Assembly (NCBI GenBank): GCA_028281495.1
Contig: JANQJU010000025.1
Span: 1-64,000 of the forward strand
Direction of reading: 5' to 3'
DNA from: SAR324 cluster bacterium
GTDB lineage: Bacteria; SAR324; NAC60-12
Length of the DNA: 64,000 nt
Shown in pieces: positions 9,182-18,052 of the stretch. Made by a program: the position numbers and the translations under genes. The first letter of the stretch is position 1; every line of letters starts with the position of its first letter. The notes beneath the pieces are model-generated. The model did not search any database and had not been told where the DNA came from. It saw only the letters and a program-made list of their open reading frames with translations.

Positions 9182-10372
9182 ATGTCACAAAATTTCCGCT
9201 GGTTACTTCAAGGAGGCACTGCGTGCCTCCTTTTCTTTTTCGCCCTGCCCTACCTCCCTTACACACGCTTTTTTGGCATTCGCTTTTTTTTCAACGGGGT
9301 CGATACCGAATTGTATTTCCATACAGCAGCTTGGGTCGGTACGGATCAGCTCCCTTATCGCGACGTACTTTCCGAATACCCGCTGGCTGCGAATCTATTG
9401 TTTGGAGTCGTGAGATGGATTTCCAACGGCGGCTATCATGCCTATCTCCACTTTTTTCCAAACTTGGCAATGGATTACCTGCAAGTGCTGAGTTTCATTT
9501 GGGTGTGGATGACATGTGCCTGGATGACCTTGCTTTGGCTTATCCGGAAATCTTCGGAGATTTCTTATTGGAAGGCATGGCTTTGGCTCAGTCCTGCCAT
9601 TTGGTATTACACGCTCCATCGTTACGATATTTATCCTGCTTTATTTTGCTTTCTTGCATTTTGGTTTCTACAAAAAAACCGGTGGGCACTCAGTTTTCTG
9701 TTACTGGGAATTTGTATTGCATTGAAGGGGTATGCGCTGTTTTTGCTTCCAGCTTGGGGGTTTTACGCGTTGTATCGGGAAGGTTTTAGGAATGCAATCT
9801 TGCTTCTCACCCTCGCCGTATCTCCATTCGTCCTCAGTCACGCTGCAATTTGGGTTATGAGTGGGTGGGAGGGGTTGATGGTCCCTTACAAGTATCACCT
9901 GGAACGCGGGTTGAACGGAGAATCTACCTACGATGCCATCATATATATAGTCAAGATTTGGCAGCCGGAAACAGAAGCCGTCCTCCGCGAATTTTTCAAC
10001 ACAACCCCGTTGCTAAAAATTGGTCCTATTGTTCTGCTCTTGATGATGGCGCTGTCACGACCCAAGACGTTTGAGCAGTTGGTTCATGCTTGTTTGTTTG
10101 GGGTCGTTGGGTTTGTTTCAGTTACTTCGTTTTATTCTCCACAGTTCATTTTGTGGATTATTCCTTTAGCCTGCTTCACGGCCAATTCGACCCTTTATTG
10201 GACTATCACTATCTATTCGTTAGCGACCTATCTTTACGCACCAGTTGCGTTCGATTATCGTGGATGGTGGTATGAAGCGATCTTGATCGGACTTGCGGGA
10301 TGGCGGTTTCTGATTATGGGGTTGGCTTGGAAGCTGCTCCTGAAAAGAGCAGGGGTGAGGCAAGTAGGATAA
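9182..10372 (+). CDS. Polytopic membrane protein, probable GT87/DUF2029-like polyprenyl-phosphate-dependent mannosyltransferase
   Basis: A 396-residue protein with about ten hydrophobic helices. The first loop contains GVDTELYFHTAAW and YRDVLSEYPLAA, with acidic residues in the position expected for GT-C transferases. RYDIYPALF and LKGYALFLLPAW recall the GT87 (DUF2029) family, which moves mannose from polyprenyl-phosphate. The neighbouring manC supports mannose, but this is inference. ATG 9182 is chosen over TTG 9158; neither has a good Shine-Dalgarno sequence. The first 20 codons contain a perfect terminator-like hairpin (see 9211-9240), which may limit expression to low read-through levels. 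Confidence 0.72.
   Translation: MSQNFRWLLQGGTACLLFFFALPYLPYTRFFGIRFFFNGVDTELYFHTAAWVGTDQLPYRDVLSEYPLAANLLFGVVRWISNGGYHAYLHFFPNLAMDYLQVLSFIWVWMTCAWMTLLWLIRKSSEISYWKAWLWLSPAIWYYTLHRYDIYPALFCFLAFWFLQKNRWALSFLLLGICIALKGYALFLLPAWGFYALYREGFRNAILLLTLAVSPFVLSHAAIWVMSGWEGLMVPYKYHLERGLNGESTYDAIIYIVKIWQPETEAVLREFFNTTPLLKIGPIVLLLMMALSRPKTFEQLVHACLFGVVGFVSVTSFYSPQFILWIIPLACFTANSTLYWTITIYSLATYLYAPVAFDYRGWWYEAILIGLAGWRFLIMGLAWKLLLKRAGVRQVG
9211..9240 (+). terminator. Intrinsic terminator located inside the 5' end of the downstream gene
   Basis: Perfect 9-bp stem AGGAGGCAC / GTGCCTCCT (9211-9219, 9223-9231) with the triloop TGC, followed by TTTCTTTTT. It lies 115 bases after the manC stop but ten codons inside the membrane protein gene, so it overlaps coding sequence. 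Confidence 0.78.
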
Positions 10373-10409
10373 AACGGATACAAACTAATGACGTCATCAG
10401 AGAAAAGTA

Positions 10410-11261
10410 ATGGGACAAAACCTCATTGTGACCAGCCCTAAAAACATATTTGATGTCGACCAACTACACGCGGCACTTGACGAAATCTTCCAGGATTATG
10501 GAGAACGCGGCACTGAGCGGAATTTGGTGTTTTTCATTCACGGTCGAGGAAAACAGCCGGAAAAAGGGATCAAGCGACACTTGCCTCATATCGAAGGGCA
10601 ATATGGAGCGAAGGTGATCATGTTTCGTTGGGTAGGGGCGTATGACGGGATTTTCGGTTTTCCTAAAATAGCGGCTCAAAAAGCGGCTGGAGATTTATAC
10701 AAAACGATCCAGCTTTTGGAAGCCTATAAGGGCAAGTATCCGGACCGTTTTTCCAGCCTGAATCTGTCTTTTCTAACTCACAGTATGGGGTCTATCGTGT
10801 TTGAGGAGATGATCAGGGAGCATCACAAAACATTGCCTGTGAATCTATTTGACACCATCTTACTCAGTTCCCCTGCATCGGAGTCTGAAGGGCACGCCCA
10901 CTGGGCAGATCGAGTGAATGTAGGGAGTCATTTGTATATCACGTTGAACCGCAAGGATCGTCTACTGAAATGGGCTCAACGTAAAGAAAAATCCGCACGA
11001 CTCGGCCAACGGCTTAGGGGATACCGTCTATCTCAACGGGCTCAATATATTGACTTATCCCTGACAGGAGTGGGCCATCGTTACTACGTTGCGGAACGAA
11101 AAAAAAATGACCACACTGGTCAGAAACACAATCCCTACATTGCCTCATTTTACCATCAAATTGTGAACGGCCAGTCCGTGGATTTGGAAACATTCGATGG
11201 CATCAAGCGGATCGTTCGGAATCGGATTTATGTGTTCAAAAAAGCGATTGCTGAGCAATAG
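10410..11261 (+). CDS. DUF900-like alpha/beta hydrolase
   Basis: A 283-residue cytosolic protein without signal peptide. An oxyanion-type motif FFIHGRGKQPEKG is near residues 41-53 and the nucleophile elbow is THSMGS with Ser at 125. A late His in GVGHRYY could complete the triad, and an Asp in NRKDRLLK is the likely acid. It resembles DUF900/lipase-like hydrolases of unknown substrate. It starts 37 bases after the membrane protein gene in the same direction. The Shine-Dalgarno sequence is weak. It may or may not be part of the manC unit. Confidence 0.72.
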   Translation: MGQNLIVTSPKNIFDVDQLHAALDEIFQDYGERGTERNLVFFIHGRGKQPEKGIKRHLPHIEGQYGAKVIMFRWVGAYDGIFGFPKIAAQKAAGDLYKTIQLLEAYKGKYPDRFSSLNLSFLTHSMGSIVFEEMIREHHKTLPVNLFDTILLSSPASESEGHAHWADRVNVGSHLYITLNRKDRLLKWAQRKEKSARLGQRLRGYRLSQRAQYIDLSLTGVGHRYYVAERKKNDHTGQKHNPYIASFYHQIVNGQSVDLETFDGIKRIVRNRIYVFKKAIAEQ

Positions 11262-11357
11262 ATTTAAAGGATGGTACCGTTACTGGAAAGCCCCCAGAAC
11301 CTAAGAAAGATTCCAGGGTGGTCAGGGAAATATTATGAGAAGGGAAAACTTGTGAGG

Positions 11358-11840
11358 CTATTCGTCATGAGTTTCACCGAGTTTATCCTGAAGATAAAGT
11401 TCTTTGCCGAGTTTTTGAATGAGTTCTAACTGTGTTTCCAGCCAATCCAAATGTTCCTCTTCACCTTCCAAGATGTCTTCCAATAATTCACGGCTGATAT
11501 AGTCCCTTGCTTCCTCGCAGTAGGCAATGGCTTCGCGGATTTCTGGGATGGCTTTGTGCTCTAAATCCAAATCGCATTGAAGCATTTCAGATGGGGATTC
11601 ACCAATAAGCAATTTGTGCAATTGCTGCAGATTGGGGAGACCCTCCAAAAACAAGATACGTTCAATCAAAGCATCTGCATGTTTCATTTCATCAATCGAC
11701 TCATGATATGAAACCTCAGCCAACTTATGAAATCCCCAATTTTTGTACATGCGAGAATGTAAGAAATATTGATTGATGGCAGTCAATTCATTCGCCAAGA
11801 TTTTGTTCAAATGTTCAATAACTTTAGAATCGCCTTTCAT
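11358..11840 (-). CDS. bfr: Bacterioferritin
   Basis: A 160-residue four-helix ferritin of the usual bacterioferritin length. It shows the di-iron ligands ELTAINQYF (Glu18), the [10 protein letters not shown] block (Glu51, His54 and the haem-ligand Met52-type residue), and late EEEHLDWLE. It stores iron as a 24-subunit shell with haem at the dimer interface. A GAGAG-type ribosome site precedes the ATG. Gene bfd lies 83 bases upstream on the same strand, the standard iron-storage and release pair. No clear Fur box could be recognised. Confidence 0.96.
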   Translation of the reverse strand: MKGDSKVIEHLNKILANELTAINQYFLHSRMYKNWGFHKLAEVSYHESIDEMKHADALIERILFLEGLPNLQQLHKLLIGESPSEMLQCDLDLEHKAIPEIREAIAYCEEARDYISRELLEDILEGEEEHLDWLETQLELIQKLGKELYLQDKLGETHDE

Positions 11841-11923
11841 GTGGTTCTCTCTCTCTTTAATTAAATTTAAATAAAAATTCAGGATATCGTGCTGAATACC
11901 TTCGATGACAAGAAACCTTGGCC

Positions 11924-12115
11924 TTAGGCTGGACTGGTATCAACTTGCACGCCATGTTTGGAATCTTGCAGAATGGATCGTGCCGATTTGCTGCATTTTC
12001 CGCATTGGCTCGCGACACCCAAACAAGCTCGTAGCTCCCGCATAGAGCTTACTCCTTCACATACGGCTTGCCGAATTTTATTCTCAGTAATTCCACGACA
12101 TAAGCAGATATACAT
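11924..12115 (-). CDS. bfd: Bacterioferritin-associated ferredoxin
   Basis: A 63-residue [2Fe-2S] protein with the Bfd/BFD-like cluster motif CLC near the N-terminus (Cys4, Cys6) and CGKC in the middle (SQCGKCSKS). It reduces the haem of bacterioferritin so that stored iron is released. GGAGAGGT lies just before the ATG. It is upstream of bfr on the same strand. Confidence 0.94.
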   Translation of the reverse strand: MYICLCRGITENKIRQAVCEGVSSMRELRACLGVASQCGKCSKSARSILQDSKHGVQVDTSPA

Positions 12116-12205
12116 ACCTCTCCAGTGTTTTTATTGTTCAGCCCAGGACTTCAGGTTCATAACAAATTTGCGTAAAAAATCGATTCGCGAGGGTAAAGCA
12201 TCTTC

Positions 12206-12304
12206 CTAAGGATGAAATATTCCCGTTAACAGCCAAATCGTGCCAATCAACCCCAAAAGCAACAGAGTGTAGCCCCAATCGAGTTTCATAGTAAACTTTT
12301 TCAT
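12206..12304 (-). CDS. 32-residue single-span membrane peptide
   Basis: A short gene reading MKKFTMKLDW, then a hydrophobic helix YTLLLLGLIGTIWLLTGIF (about residues 12-30) and a two-residue tail. The ATG is preceded by GAGGGAG at ideal spacing, which together with the membrane-helix composition makes this a convincing small protein. It lies 90 bases upstream of bfd in the same direction and may share its transcript. No family is recognised. It might act as a small membrane regulator. Confidence 0.7.
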   Translation of the reverse strand: MKKFTMKLDWGYTLLLLGLIGTIWLLTGIFHP

Positions 12305-12708
12305 AGCTCCCTCAACATATCTTAGTAAAGAAAGGATTTGCAGAAACAAATCTTAATTTTTCGTATATACAAATTTAATTCATGGTGCAAGTGAAATTAA
12401 TCCTTTCGTACATTCATGCATATTTTACGCCCAAGGCAATTTTCCTTTGTATACGCAAACTTACGTAATGGCTTGCCATCTGAACATGCATTTTTTGTTG
12501 CTCATAAAATAAATGACAATGCTTGATAGTCGATCCGTTCAAAAAGATAAGAATTACCGATTCGAACATATGATTGCTGTGTGGAATATTGAGCGATTCG
12601 CCCTATTATTAGGATATGGTAAGTTCATTCACTTAGTTGATGACAACTTACAAAGAACATGCTAAACGGAGAAAAAACAACATTCTCACAACAAAATAGT
12701 AAAATAAT
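12305..12708. other. Intergenic region between the bfd side and the phosphatase gene
   Basis: About 400 AT-rich bases between divergent genes, presumably holding promoters for both directions. No strong Shine-Dalgarno sequence precedes 12709, and no palindrome or box stands out. Confidence 0.5.
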
Positions 12709-14385
12709 ATGTTAACGCACTTGGTTTTAAATGATTCACTTCGAGAATCGCTGGACCTGATGGATAGTGGAATCTTCATTGTTCGAGAAGACTTTTCGCT
12801 CGCTTATACAAATCGTTGGATTCGAGAACACCTGCCGTCAGATTTAGCGAATAAGTCGCAGTTGGAAGACCTATATGTTTCGCATAATGCACCCTTGGTC
12901 CTCGCTAAATTTCGTCAGATGTTTCAGCACCGTACAATGCAGTATATCTCGTCAGCTTTCCATCCTTGGTTGCTTCCTATCCCGGACAAACGTATTGCCA
13001 ACGGCTTGATGCGGCAGCGCGGATCGATTCGTCCTGTATTGGTCAAGGAAAATGGGACCAGTTCTGCCTCCATTTGTGCTTTGGTGCAATTGAAGGATGT
13101 GACGGATTTGATGCTGCAAATAGAAAAATTCAAGGAGGTGAGCAAGAAGCAAAAAGCTTCGGAGCGTGACCTCAGTCGGTTGGCACTCGTCGCCCAGCAC
13201 ACTGAAAATGCAGTGGTTATTACCGACCCCAACGGGTACTTGGAATGGGTGAATGCTGCATTCACTGAAATTACCGGATACACGCTTGAAGAAGTGTTAG
13301 GTAAAACGCCGGGACACATATTGCAGGGACCTGAAACCGACCCAGAAACGGTAATCCAGGTTCGGGAGGCCATTGCCAATCAAGAAGCGATCAAAGTGGA
13401 GATTCTCAATTATTCAAAATCAGGGGAGAAGTACTGGTTAGAAATGCACATCCAACCTATCTTCGACGCACAGGGGACTCTGGAACGGTTTATTGCCGTC
13501 GAAAGTGATATAACCGACCGAAAGTTTGCAGAAGAAGCCCTTCACGATGCTTTCCAAACCATCAAACGTCAACAAGCTCAACTGGACGAAGAACTCGAAC
13601 AAGCCCGCCAAACCCAGCGGGTGTTATTGCCCAATGAAATGCCAGAAATTCCTCATGCAAAAGTAGTGAGTATGTACTATCCCATGGCACAAATTGGAGG
13701 TGATATCTACGATGTGTTTCGCTTGAAGAACGATCGTTTCGGCCTAATGGTTGCAGATGTTACTGGGCACGGCATTCCTGCTGCTCTGGTGTCCTTCATG
13801 GTTTCGAGCGTGTTCAAAAACAGCGTGTTTGGGGTAATGTCTCCGATGTGGGTGTTCGATATGGTCAACCACAACCTGTATGAAAAACTACCTGAAAGCA
13901 CGTTTGCCACACTCATTTATGGAATTTACGATTCAACTCGGCAAGTGCTGACCTACGGCACGGCGGGCCATCCACCGGCATTGCTGATTTCGACTCAAGA
14001 TAACACGATTCATGAATTGTCTACTGGATCCACTATGTTTGGTGTCTTTCCAAACGAAATCGCTAGTTTTGAAGAAAAAGAAGTCCAATTGCATCCTGGG
14101 GATAAGGTGCTTTTTTACACAGATGCCATTTACGAAGTGGATAATGGTTCTTATGAGCAATTGGGAATGCGGCGTCTCAAACACTTGATATGGAAACACC
14201 GTCACTTGCCCATGGAAGAGATTATCCAAAAAATTTACGACTATGGACTCACCTATTCCATGCGGGAGAATTTCGGAGATGATGTGACGATGGTAGGCTT
14301 AGAAGTTCTCGAATCGGCTTCTCCCTCTGTTGTTAACAATCAAGATGACGACCCCCTCGACCATTCCTTCCAATCCCTTTTGTAA
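12709..14385 (+). CDS. PAS-domain SpoIIE-type (PP2C) serine phosphatase, RsbU-like
   Basis: A 558-residue cytosolic signalling protein. Residues about 10-120 look like a degenerate PAS domain (MDSGIFIVREDFSLAYTNR). Residues about 160-275 are a canonical PAS/PAC (ITDPNGYLEWVNAAFTEITG, GKTPGHILQG, DITDRK). A coiled linker leads to the SpoIIE phosphatase (GGDIYDVF, VADVTGHGIPAAL, GDDVTMV) with the metal-binding Asp residues. Such proteins dephosphorylate anti-sigma-factor antagonists in partner-switching pathways. The PAS lacks the Cys of a LOV motif. No antagonist or kinase gene is adjacent, so its partner is elsewhere. The start at 12709 has a poor ribosome site. Confidence 0.9.
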   Translation: MLTHLVLNDSLRESLDLMDSGIFIVREDFSLAYTNRWIREHLPSDLANKSQLEDLYVSHNAPLVLAKFRQMFQHRTMQYISSAFHPWLLPIPDKRIANGLMRQRGSIRPVLVKENGTSSASICALVQLKDVTDLMLQIEKFKEVSKKQKASERDLSRLALVAQHTENAVVITDPNGYLEWVNAAFTEITGYTLEEVLGKTPGHILQGPETDPETVIQVREAIANQEAIKVEILNYSKSGEKYWLEMHIQPIFDAQGTLERFIAVESDITDRKFAEEALHDAFQTIKRQQAQLDEELEQARQTQRVLLPNEMPEIPHAKVVSMYYPMAQIGGDIYDVFRLKNDRFGLMVADVTGHGIPAALVSFMVSSVFKNSVFGVMSPMWVFDMVNHNLYEKLPESTFATLIYGIYDSTRQVLTYGTAGHPPALLISTQDNTIHELSTGSTMFGVFPNEIASFEEKEVQLHPGDKVLFYTDAIYEVDNGSYEQLGMRRLKHLIWKHRHLPMEEIIQKIYDYGLTYSMRENFGDDVTMVGLEVLESASPSVVNNQDDDPLDHSFQSLL

Positions 14386-14497
14386 TATTTATGGGTTCCC
14401 TTCAACTGAAAACGTGTGGTATTTCCAGTACCCCTTCATCAGGCTTGGCTCCAATTTGGCCTCCTGTCCAACTCCTACCTAACCAGTAAGGAACTCC

Positions 14498-14653
14498 ATG
14501 ACCATTATTTATGCTTCTTATGGCACTCGAACCTTCGAAAAGGGAGATATCGGTGCTGGTTGAATGCCAGAAGATATGTTTTCCTTTTCTAAGCAGAAAT
14601 TTTTGGAATGGTTGATCAAGCTAGGCCTAGCTAAGAAAAAGCAGGAAACCTAA
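14498..14653 (+). pseudogene. Short frame interrupted by one in-frame TGA
   Basis: ATG 14498 follows AAGGA and opens 21 codons that end at TGA (14561-14563). The next codon is ATG, and the same frame continues for 29 codons with a plausible amphipathic helix (KFLEWLIKLGLAKKK) to TAA at 14651. Together the halves read like one 51-residue protein with a nonsense codon, or two overlapping small genes. No family is recognised. The rest of 14386-15229 shows no supported gene; the 121-codon minus frame at 14705-15070 has no gene-like features. Confidence 0.25.
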
Positions 14654-15229
14654 GCCCTACCTTACCTTCCTCCTTAATATAGAAATCTCCTGTCTATTAT
14701 CAAATCAGGCCGTATCAAACTGAAGAAAGTTTGCTTGATACCTTACAATCAATATTATTAATATCAGAATAGGTTTTTTCAATAGGCTACTCAACCCTAT
14801 GTGGCCAACTGGAGGCTTAGCTGTTGAAAATTTCCGACAACCATCTTTATTCATTGGAAAAGCACAAACTATAAGAGTGAAACTTGCGGGCATTATTTCA
14901 ATTCTTTTTAATTTGATTGAATAAATCAGGCTGGTGAGTGAAAAAATAAATTTCGCTGAAGAGTTTAGTGAAATTTCTGGCCTTTTTTTTTTGAAAGTGG
15001 AATATCTACTGTTCGAATAGAGATGCAGATAAGTCATCTCTATTTCCAGCGTGTTGCAAGCTTTTCGCAACCTTAAATTGTACCGTTCAGTGGCCTATAA
15101 CACTGAATTAGATTTTTTTAGTTAACGTGGAGTTTAGGGATTCAAGCCAGTTTGAATCACTAAACAAATTTATAATTTGGGTAGGATAATAGACCTAACA
15201 AATCAACCCACTCAAAAATAGGAGTGACT

Positions 15230-16180
15230 ATGTTTACGAACATTTCAAAGAATCGGATTATCTCATCGAAATTTGGAAAGCTGCTGATCGGAGCAGCGAT
15301 CTTTGGGATCAGCGGAACTCCCGCTTTGGCTCATGATTGTGATATCGCGGAATTGCCCACCCCACCCGTTGTTCCCCATACGTTTGCTCCAAACACCTCG
15401 GCTCTTTCCAGTGAGGTGAATTCCAATTTTGCCCAATTGGAAACAAACAATTTTGATGTTGTGATGAAAATTAACGAAATCATCCAAAATTGTTTTTCAG
15501 GGAACACAGACCCGACGCCACCCCCTATTCCTCCTTCCAACGGTTTGATTGCCCATTATGCTTTTGAAGATACCGTAGGAGATACCACTGGCAATCACAC
15601 CGCGGGCACCACGGTGGGGATTTCTTACCAAGCTGGTGTTGTTGGACAAGCTGTCTATTTTAACGGATCAGCTTATGCGAAACTGAACTTAGGAAATGAT
15701 TCAGGATTTCATAACGCTGATTTTACCATGAGCATGTGGGCCAAGCTGGATAGCGTTCCCAGTTCTGCGGTCCAAATGTTCATGAATCCTCAGCCTCCCC
15801 CACCCAATACAGCTTATTTTGGATTGTTTTCTTATGACTCCAGCGAATCCCAAATCGTTGTAGGAGATGGGCAGCCTCACCGGAACTTAGTTGTTCCCAC
15901 CGAATGGAAAAATTATGTAGTACGACGTACTGGTAACACATGGGATTTTTATATTGATGGCACTCTAGCAGAAAGTTTTAGCCATTCTGGAAGCATTTCG
16001 ACTGGATCTGAAGCAGCGATTGGAGGATTCCCCGCAGGAAATGAGATTTATAATGCCCAATCAGGACACATCGACGAAATACGGATCTACGGGCGAAGTC
16101 TGTCAGATGCCGAAGTTCAAACTCTCTGCCAACAAGGGGCAGCTGCCGCTGGCATTACCTGTGGTTTGACATCCCCTTAA
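15230..16180 (+). CDS. Exported LamG-like (concanavalin A-like) domain protein
   Basis: A 316-residue protein with a signal peptide (cut after PALA, then HDCD). A Pro/Thr-rich linker near residues 90-105 leads to a LamG/jellyroll domain from about 105 (LIAHYAFEDTVGDTTGNHTA) to DEIRIYGRSLSDAEV near the end, the typical closing motif of bacterial LamG lectin-like domains. It probably binds glycans at the cell surface. GGAG lies five bases before ATG 15230; the GTG six bases earlier overlaps that site and is rejected. It is followed 32 bases later by a second LamG protein. Confidence 0.85.
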   Translation: MFTNISKNRIISSKFGKLLIGAAIFGISGTPALAHDCDIAELPTPPVVPHTFAPNTSALSSEVNSNFAQLETNNFDVVMKINEIIQNCFSGNTDPTPPPIPPSNGLIAHYAFEDTVGDTTGNHTAGTTVGISYQAGVVGQAVYFNGSAYAKLNLGNDSGFHNADFTMSMWAKLDSVPSSAVQMFMNPQPPPPNTAYFGLFSYDSSESQIVVGDGQPHRNLVVPTEWKNYVVRRTGNTWDFYIDGTLAESFSHSGSISTGSEAAIGGFPAGNEIYNAQSGHIDEIRIYGRSLSDAEVQTLCQQGAAAAGITCGLTSP

Positions 16181-16212
16181 ACCTTTCTTTCACTCTTGAG
16201 TCATGAGGTTTT

Positions 16213-17214
16213 ATGAAAATTGAACACTCTAGGTGCTCGAAGGTTTCAGTAGGGTTTTCCTGGGGAAAGATTGGATGTGTCGTCGCGGCACTTGGCTTTC
16301 TGCTGGGATGCTTGCCCGCAATCAGTTTTGCCCAAAGTCCTCCTATCGTAGGACACTGGGCCTTCGACAACAACTTGCAGGATTCTTCTAGCTCTCTCAC
16401 TCACGGTTCGCCAAAACAGGGAAAAAACCAACCTGGCACGGCAGAATTCACACCAAATGGACTTGGTGGGACAGCCGCCCTGTTCCTAGACAATCAAAGG
16501 TTCGTGGGAATGAGCGATACGCAACAGATTTCTCCTCTGAATTTTGATGTAGATGATCCTTTTTCCGTTTCCGTATGGGTGCGGAAAGGTTTTCGCAATG
16601 CCGGTAACGGGCAAAAGCGAATTCTACTTGGCAAGATGTCCACTAAAAATGGAGACTTGAGTGGTTGGGCTATCTTTTTCGAGTATTTTCGAGGAGTCGA
16701 TCAAATCGTTTTCAATCATCGCCATCGTCCTGGTGATCGGATCAAAGTAAGAACCGATATCAAGACCGATCCCGTTCGCCAAGACAATTCCTTGTCGGAA
16801 GGGATGCACCATATCGCGGTGGTTTACAACGGCAATGGACATCATTCGGGAATGTCAATCTACGTGAATGGGCAGGCGATCAAAACAGTGAATCAAGGCA
16901 ACTTCTCCACTGAAGATACTTTAACCAACGCTCCTTTTAATGTGGGAGCCAGAGACAACAACGTGGAAAATAATGGAAAACGTGCATTTATTGGACACAT
17001 CGAACATCTTTTGGTGTTTAGCGATGCGCTGAAGCCTGGCGAGATCACATGTTTGTATTCACAACCGCTCACTTGTCCCACGGGCGGAGGGCAACAAATG
17101 TTGGTTTGGGACCAAGGCCAATGGGAACGGGACAACTGGCAAAATGATCCACCCGCTCCTGCGTTTCAATGGGACACAGGAAAATGGGAACGAGACTCAT
17201 GGCCCACCGAATAA
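16213..17214 (+). CDS. Exported LamG-like protein with C-terminal Trp-rich repeat
   Basis: A 333-residue protein. A signal-like hydrophobic segment (about 20-40, ending SFAQS) is followed by a LamG domain (VGHWAFDNNLQDSS through FIGHIEHLLVFSDALKPGEI). The last 40 residues carry two copies of a WDxGxWERDxW motif separated by a Pro-rich linker. GAGG precedes the ATG. It is probably co-transcribed with the preceding LamG gene, which it resembles only in the fold. The Trp-rich repeats might be a second binding module or an attachment signal; that is inference. Confidence 0.8.
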   Translation: MKIEHSRCSKVSVGFSWGKIGCVVAALGFLLGCLPAISFAQSPPIVGHWAFDNNLQDSSSSLTHGSPKQGKNQPGTAEFTPNGLGGTAALFLDNQRFVGMSDTQQISPLNFDVDDPFSVSVWVRKGFRNAGNGQKRILLGKMSTKNGDLSGWAIFFEYFRGVDQIVFNHRHRPGDRIKVRTDIKTDPVRQDNSLSEGMHHIAVVYNGNGHHSGMSIYVNGQAIKTVNQGNFSTEDTLTNAPFNVGARDNNVENNGKRAFIGHIEHLLVFSDALKPGEITCLYSQPLTCPTGGGQQMLVWDQGQWERDNWQNDPPAPAFQWDTGKWERDSWPTE

Positions 17215-17226
17215 CTCGGGTTTATT

Positions 17227-17297
17227 GAGCATTGTCTGGCGATGCTCTCTTTGATGGTATCTCAACTGAGGCATAGACATAGAATGTGCCTCAGTTG
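17227..17297 (+). terminator. Two hairpins after the LamG genes, possible transcript end
   Basis: A small hairpin GAGCAT / ATGCTC (about 17227-17246) is followed by a perfect 11-bp inverted repeat CAACTGAGGCA / TGCCTCAGTTG (17263-17273, 17287-17297). No T run follows, so this could be a processing or stability element rather than a true intrinsic terminator. Confidence 0.5.
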
Positions 17298-17304
17298 TTG
17301 GCAT

Positions 17305-17404
17305 TCTAATGAGATAATTCCATCTTCCGTTCCATAGTTCTATGAGCTAATCCCAAGTTCTTTTCTATAATTCTATGAGCTAATCCCATCTTCTTTTCCG
17401 TACT
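17305..17404. repeat. Three tandem copies of a 33-34 bp unit
   Basis: Units begin at 17305, 17339 and 17372 and read TCTATGAGCTAATCCC... with a few differences. No gene overlaps them. The rest of 17298-17623 shows nothing but the ribosome site of the next gene. Confidence 0.75.
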
Positions 17405-17623
17405 TCTCGTTATCTTTCACTTGGAATCCCGCTCGGCAAGATCAATACGGGGTGCGCCTTCCTAAGCCTCCACATATTGACTGTTTCTCTGACATCCCCC
17501 ATCTTCAAAGAACGGGTTGGATTGACCTGTGGTGAGCGCTGCTTTGTTCAACAAAGCGTCCCAATGAAACAAAACTCATCGTAAGAAAAAGAGCCTATTA
17601 CAACCACGAACCCAAGGAGCCAA

Positions 17624-18010
17624 ATGAATCGAATTATTCCAATGAGCCTGATGATTTTTTTGATAATGCCTATCAATCTTCTCGCCCAAAATGGGGCTTA
17701 CGCTGATTTCGCGATTCGAAGCCAAAATGCAGATGTCGTCGAAGACATTTTGGCAGAAGGCAACGATTTCTATGTTAAATTGCCCGATTCCTACTGGAAT
17801 CGGGCTATCATCGTTAAGATCTCAAACAAATTTCAAACCGACTATCGTACATGGTGGAATGGAGAAGAGATGTTAGCCGTTAAGGTTTATAGAACCAACA
17901 AGCAGAACAAAAAGGGGTACACCTATCGAATCAACACGAGTGCGAAATTCATCGAATATTGGGCTGATGATGAGTTGATCCTTCACCTCGAAAGAACCAA
18001 TCCCAACTAA
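17624..18010 (+). CDS. Small exported protein of unknown function
   Basis: A 128-residue protein with a clear signal peptide (hydrophobic to about residue 20, cut near LLA-Q). The mature part is polar and aromatic (DFYVKLPDSYWNRAIIVKIS, TWWNGEEMLAVKVYR) and looks like a compact beta domain. AAGGAG precedes the ATG at good spacing. It stands alone between the repeat region and the convergent iolG. No family recognised. Confidence 0.7.
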   Translation: MNRIIPMSLMIFLIMPINLLAQNGAYADFAIRSQNADVVEDILAEGNDFYVKLPDSYWNRAIIVKISNKFQTDYRTWWNGEEMLAVKVYRTNKQNKKGYTYRINTSAKFIEYWADDELILHLERTNPN

Positions 18011-18023
18011 GTCCTTCATCAAA

Positions 18024-18050
18024 CAGTCGGTTTTTCAGTAAAAAGCCGAT
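18024..18050. terminator. Possible bidirectional terminator between convergent genes
   Basis: CGGTTTTT and AAAAAGCCG form a stem with one bulge and a short loop, between the stop of the small exported protein and the stop of iolG. Runs of T and A flank the loop. The structure is imperfect. Confidence 0.35.
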
Positions 18051-18052
18051 TT

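Noticed and set aside
10389..10396. TGACGTCA palindrome as a regulatory site
   Set aside because: A single 8-bp palindrome with no second copy or promoter context.
13190..13540. PAS domain as a LOV photoreceptor
   Set aside because: The GKTPGHILQG segment lacks the Cys needed for the flavin adduct.
14561..14563. TGA read as selenocysteine or recoded
   Set aside because: TGA ends normal genes elsewhere in the window and no SECIS-like hairpin or selenoprotein context is present.
14705..15070. 121-codon minus-strand frame
   Set aside because: AT-rich intergenic sequence, no Shine-Dalgarno sequence and no domain. Composition is like random translation.
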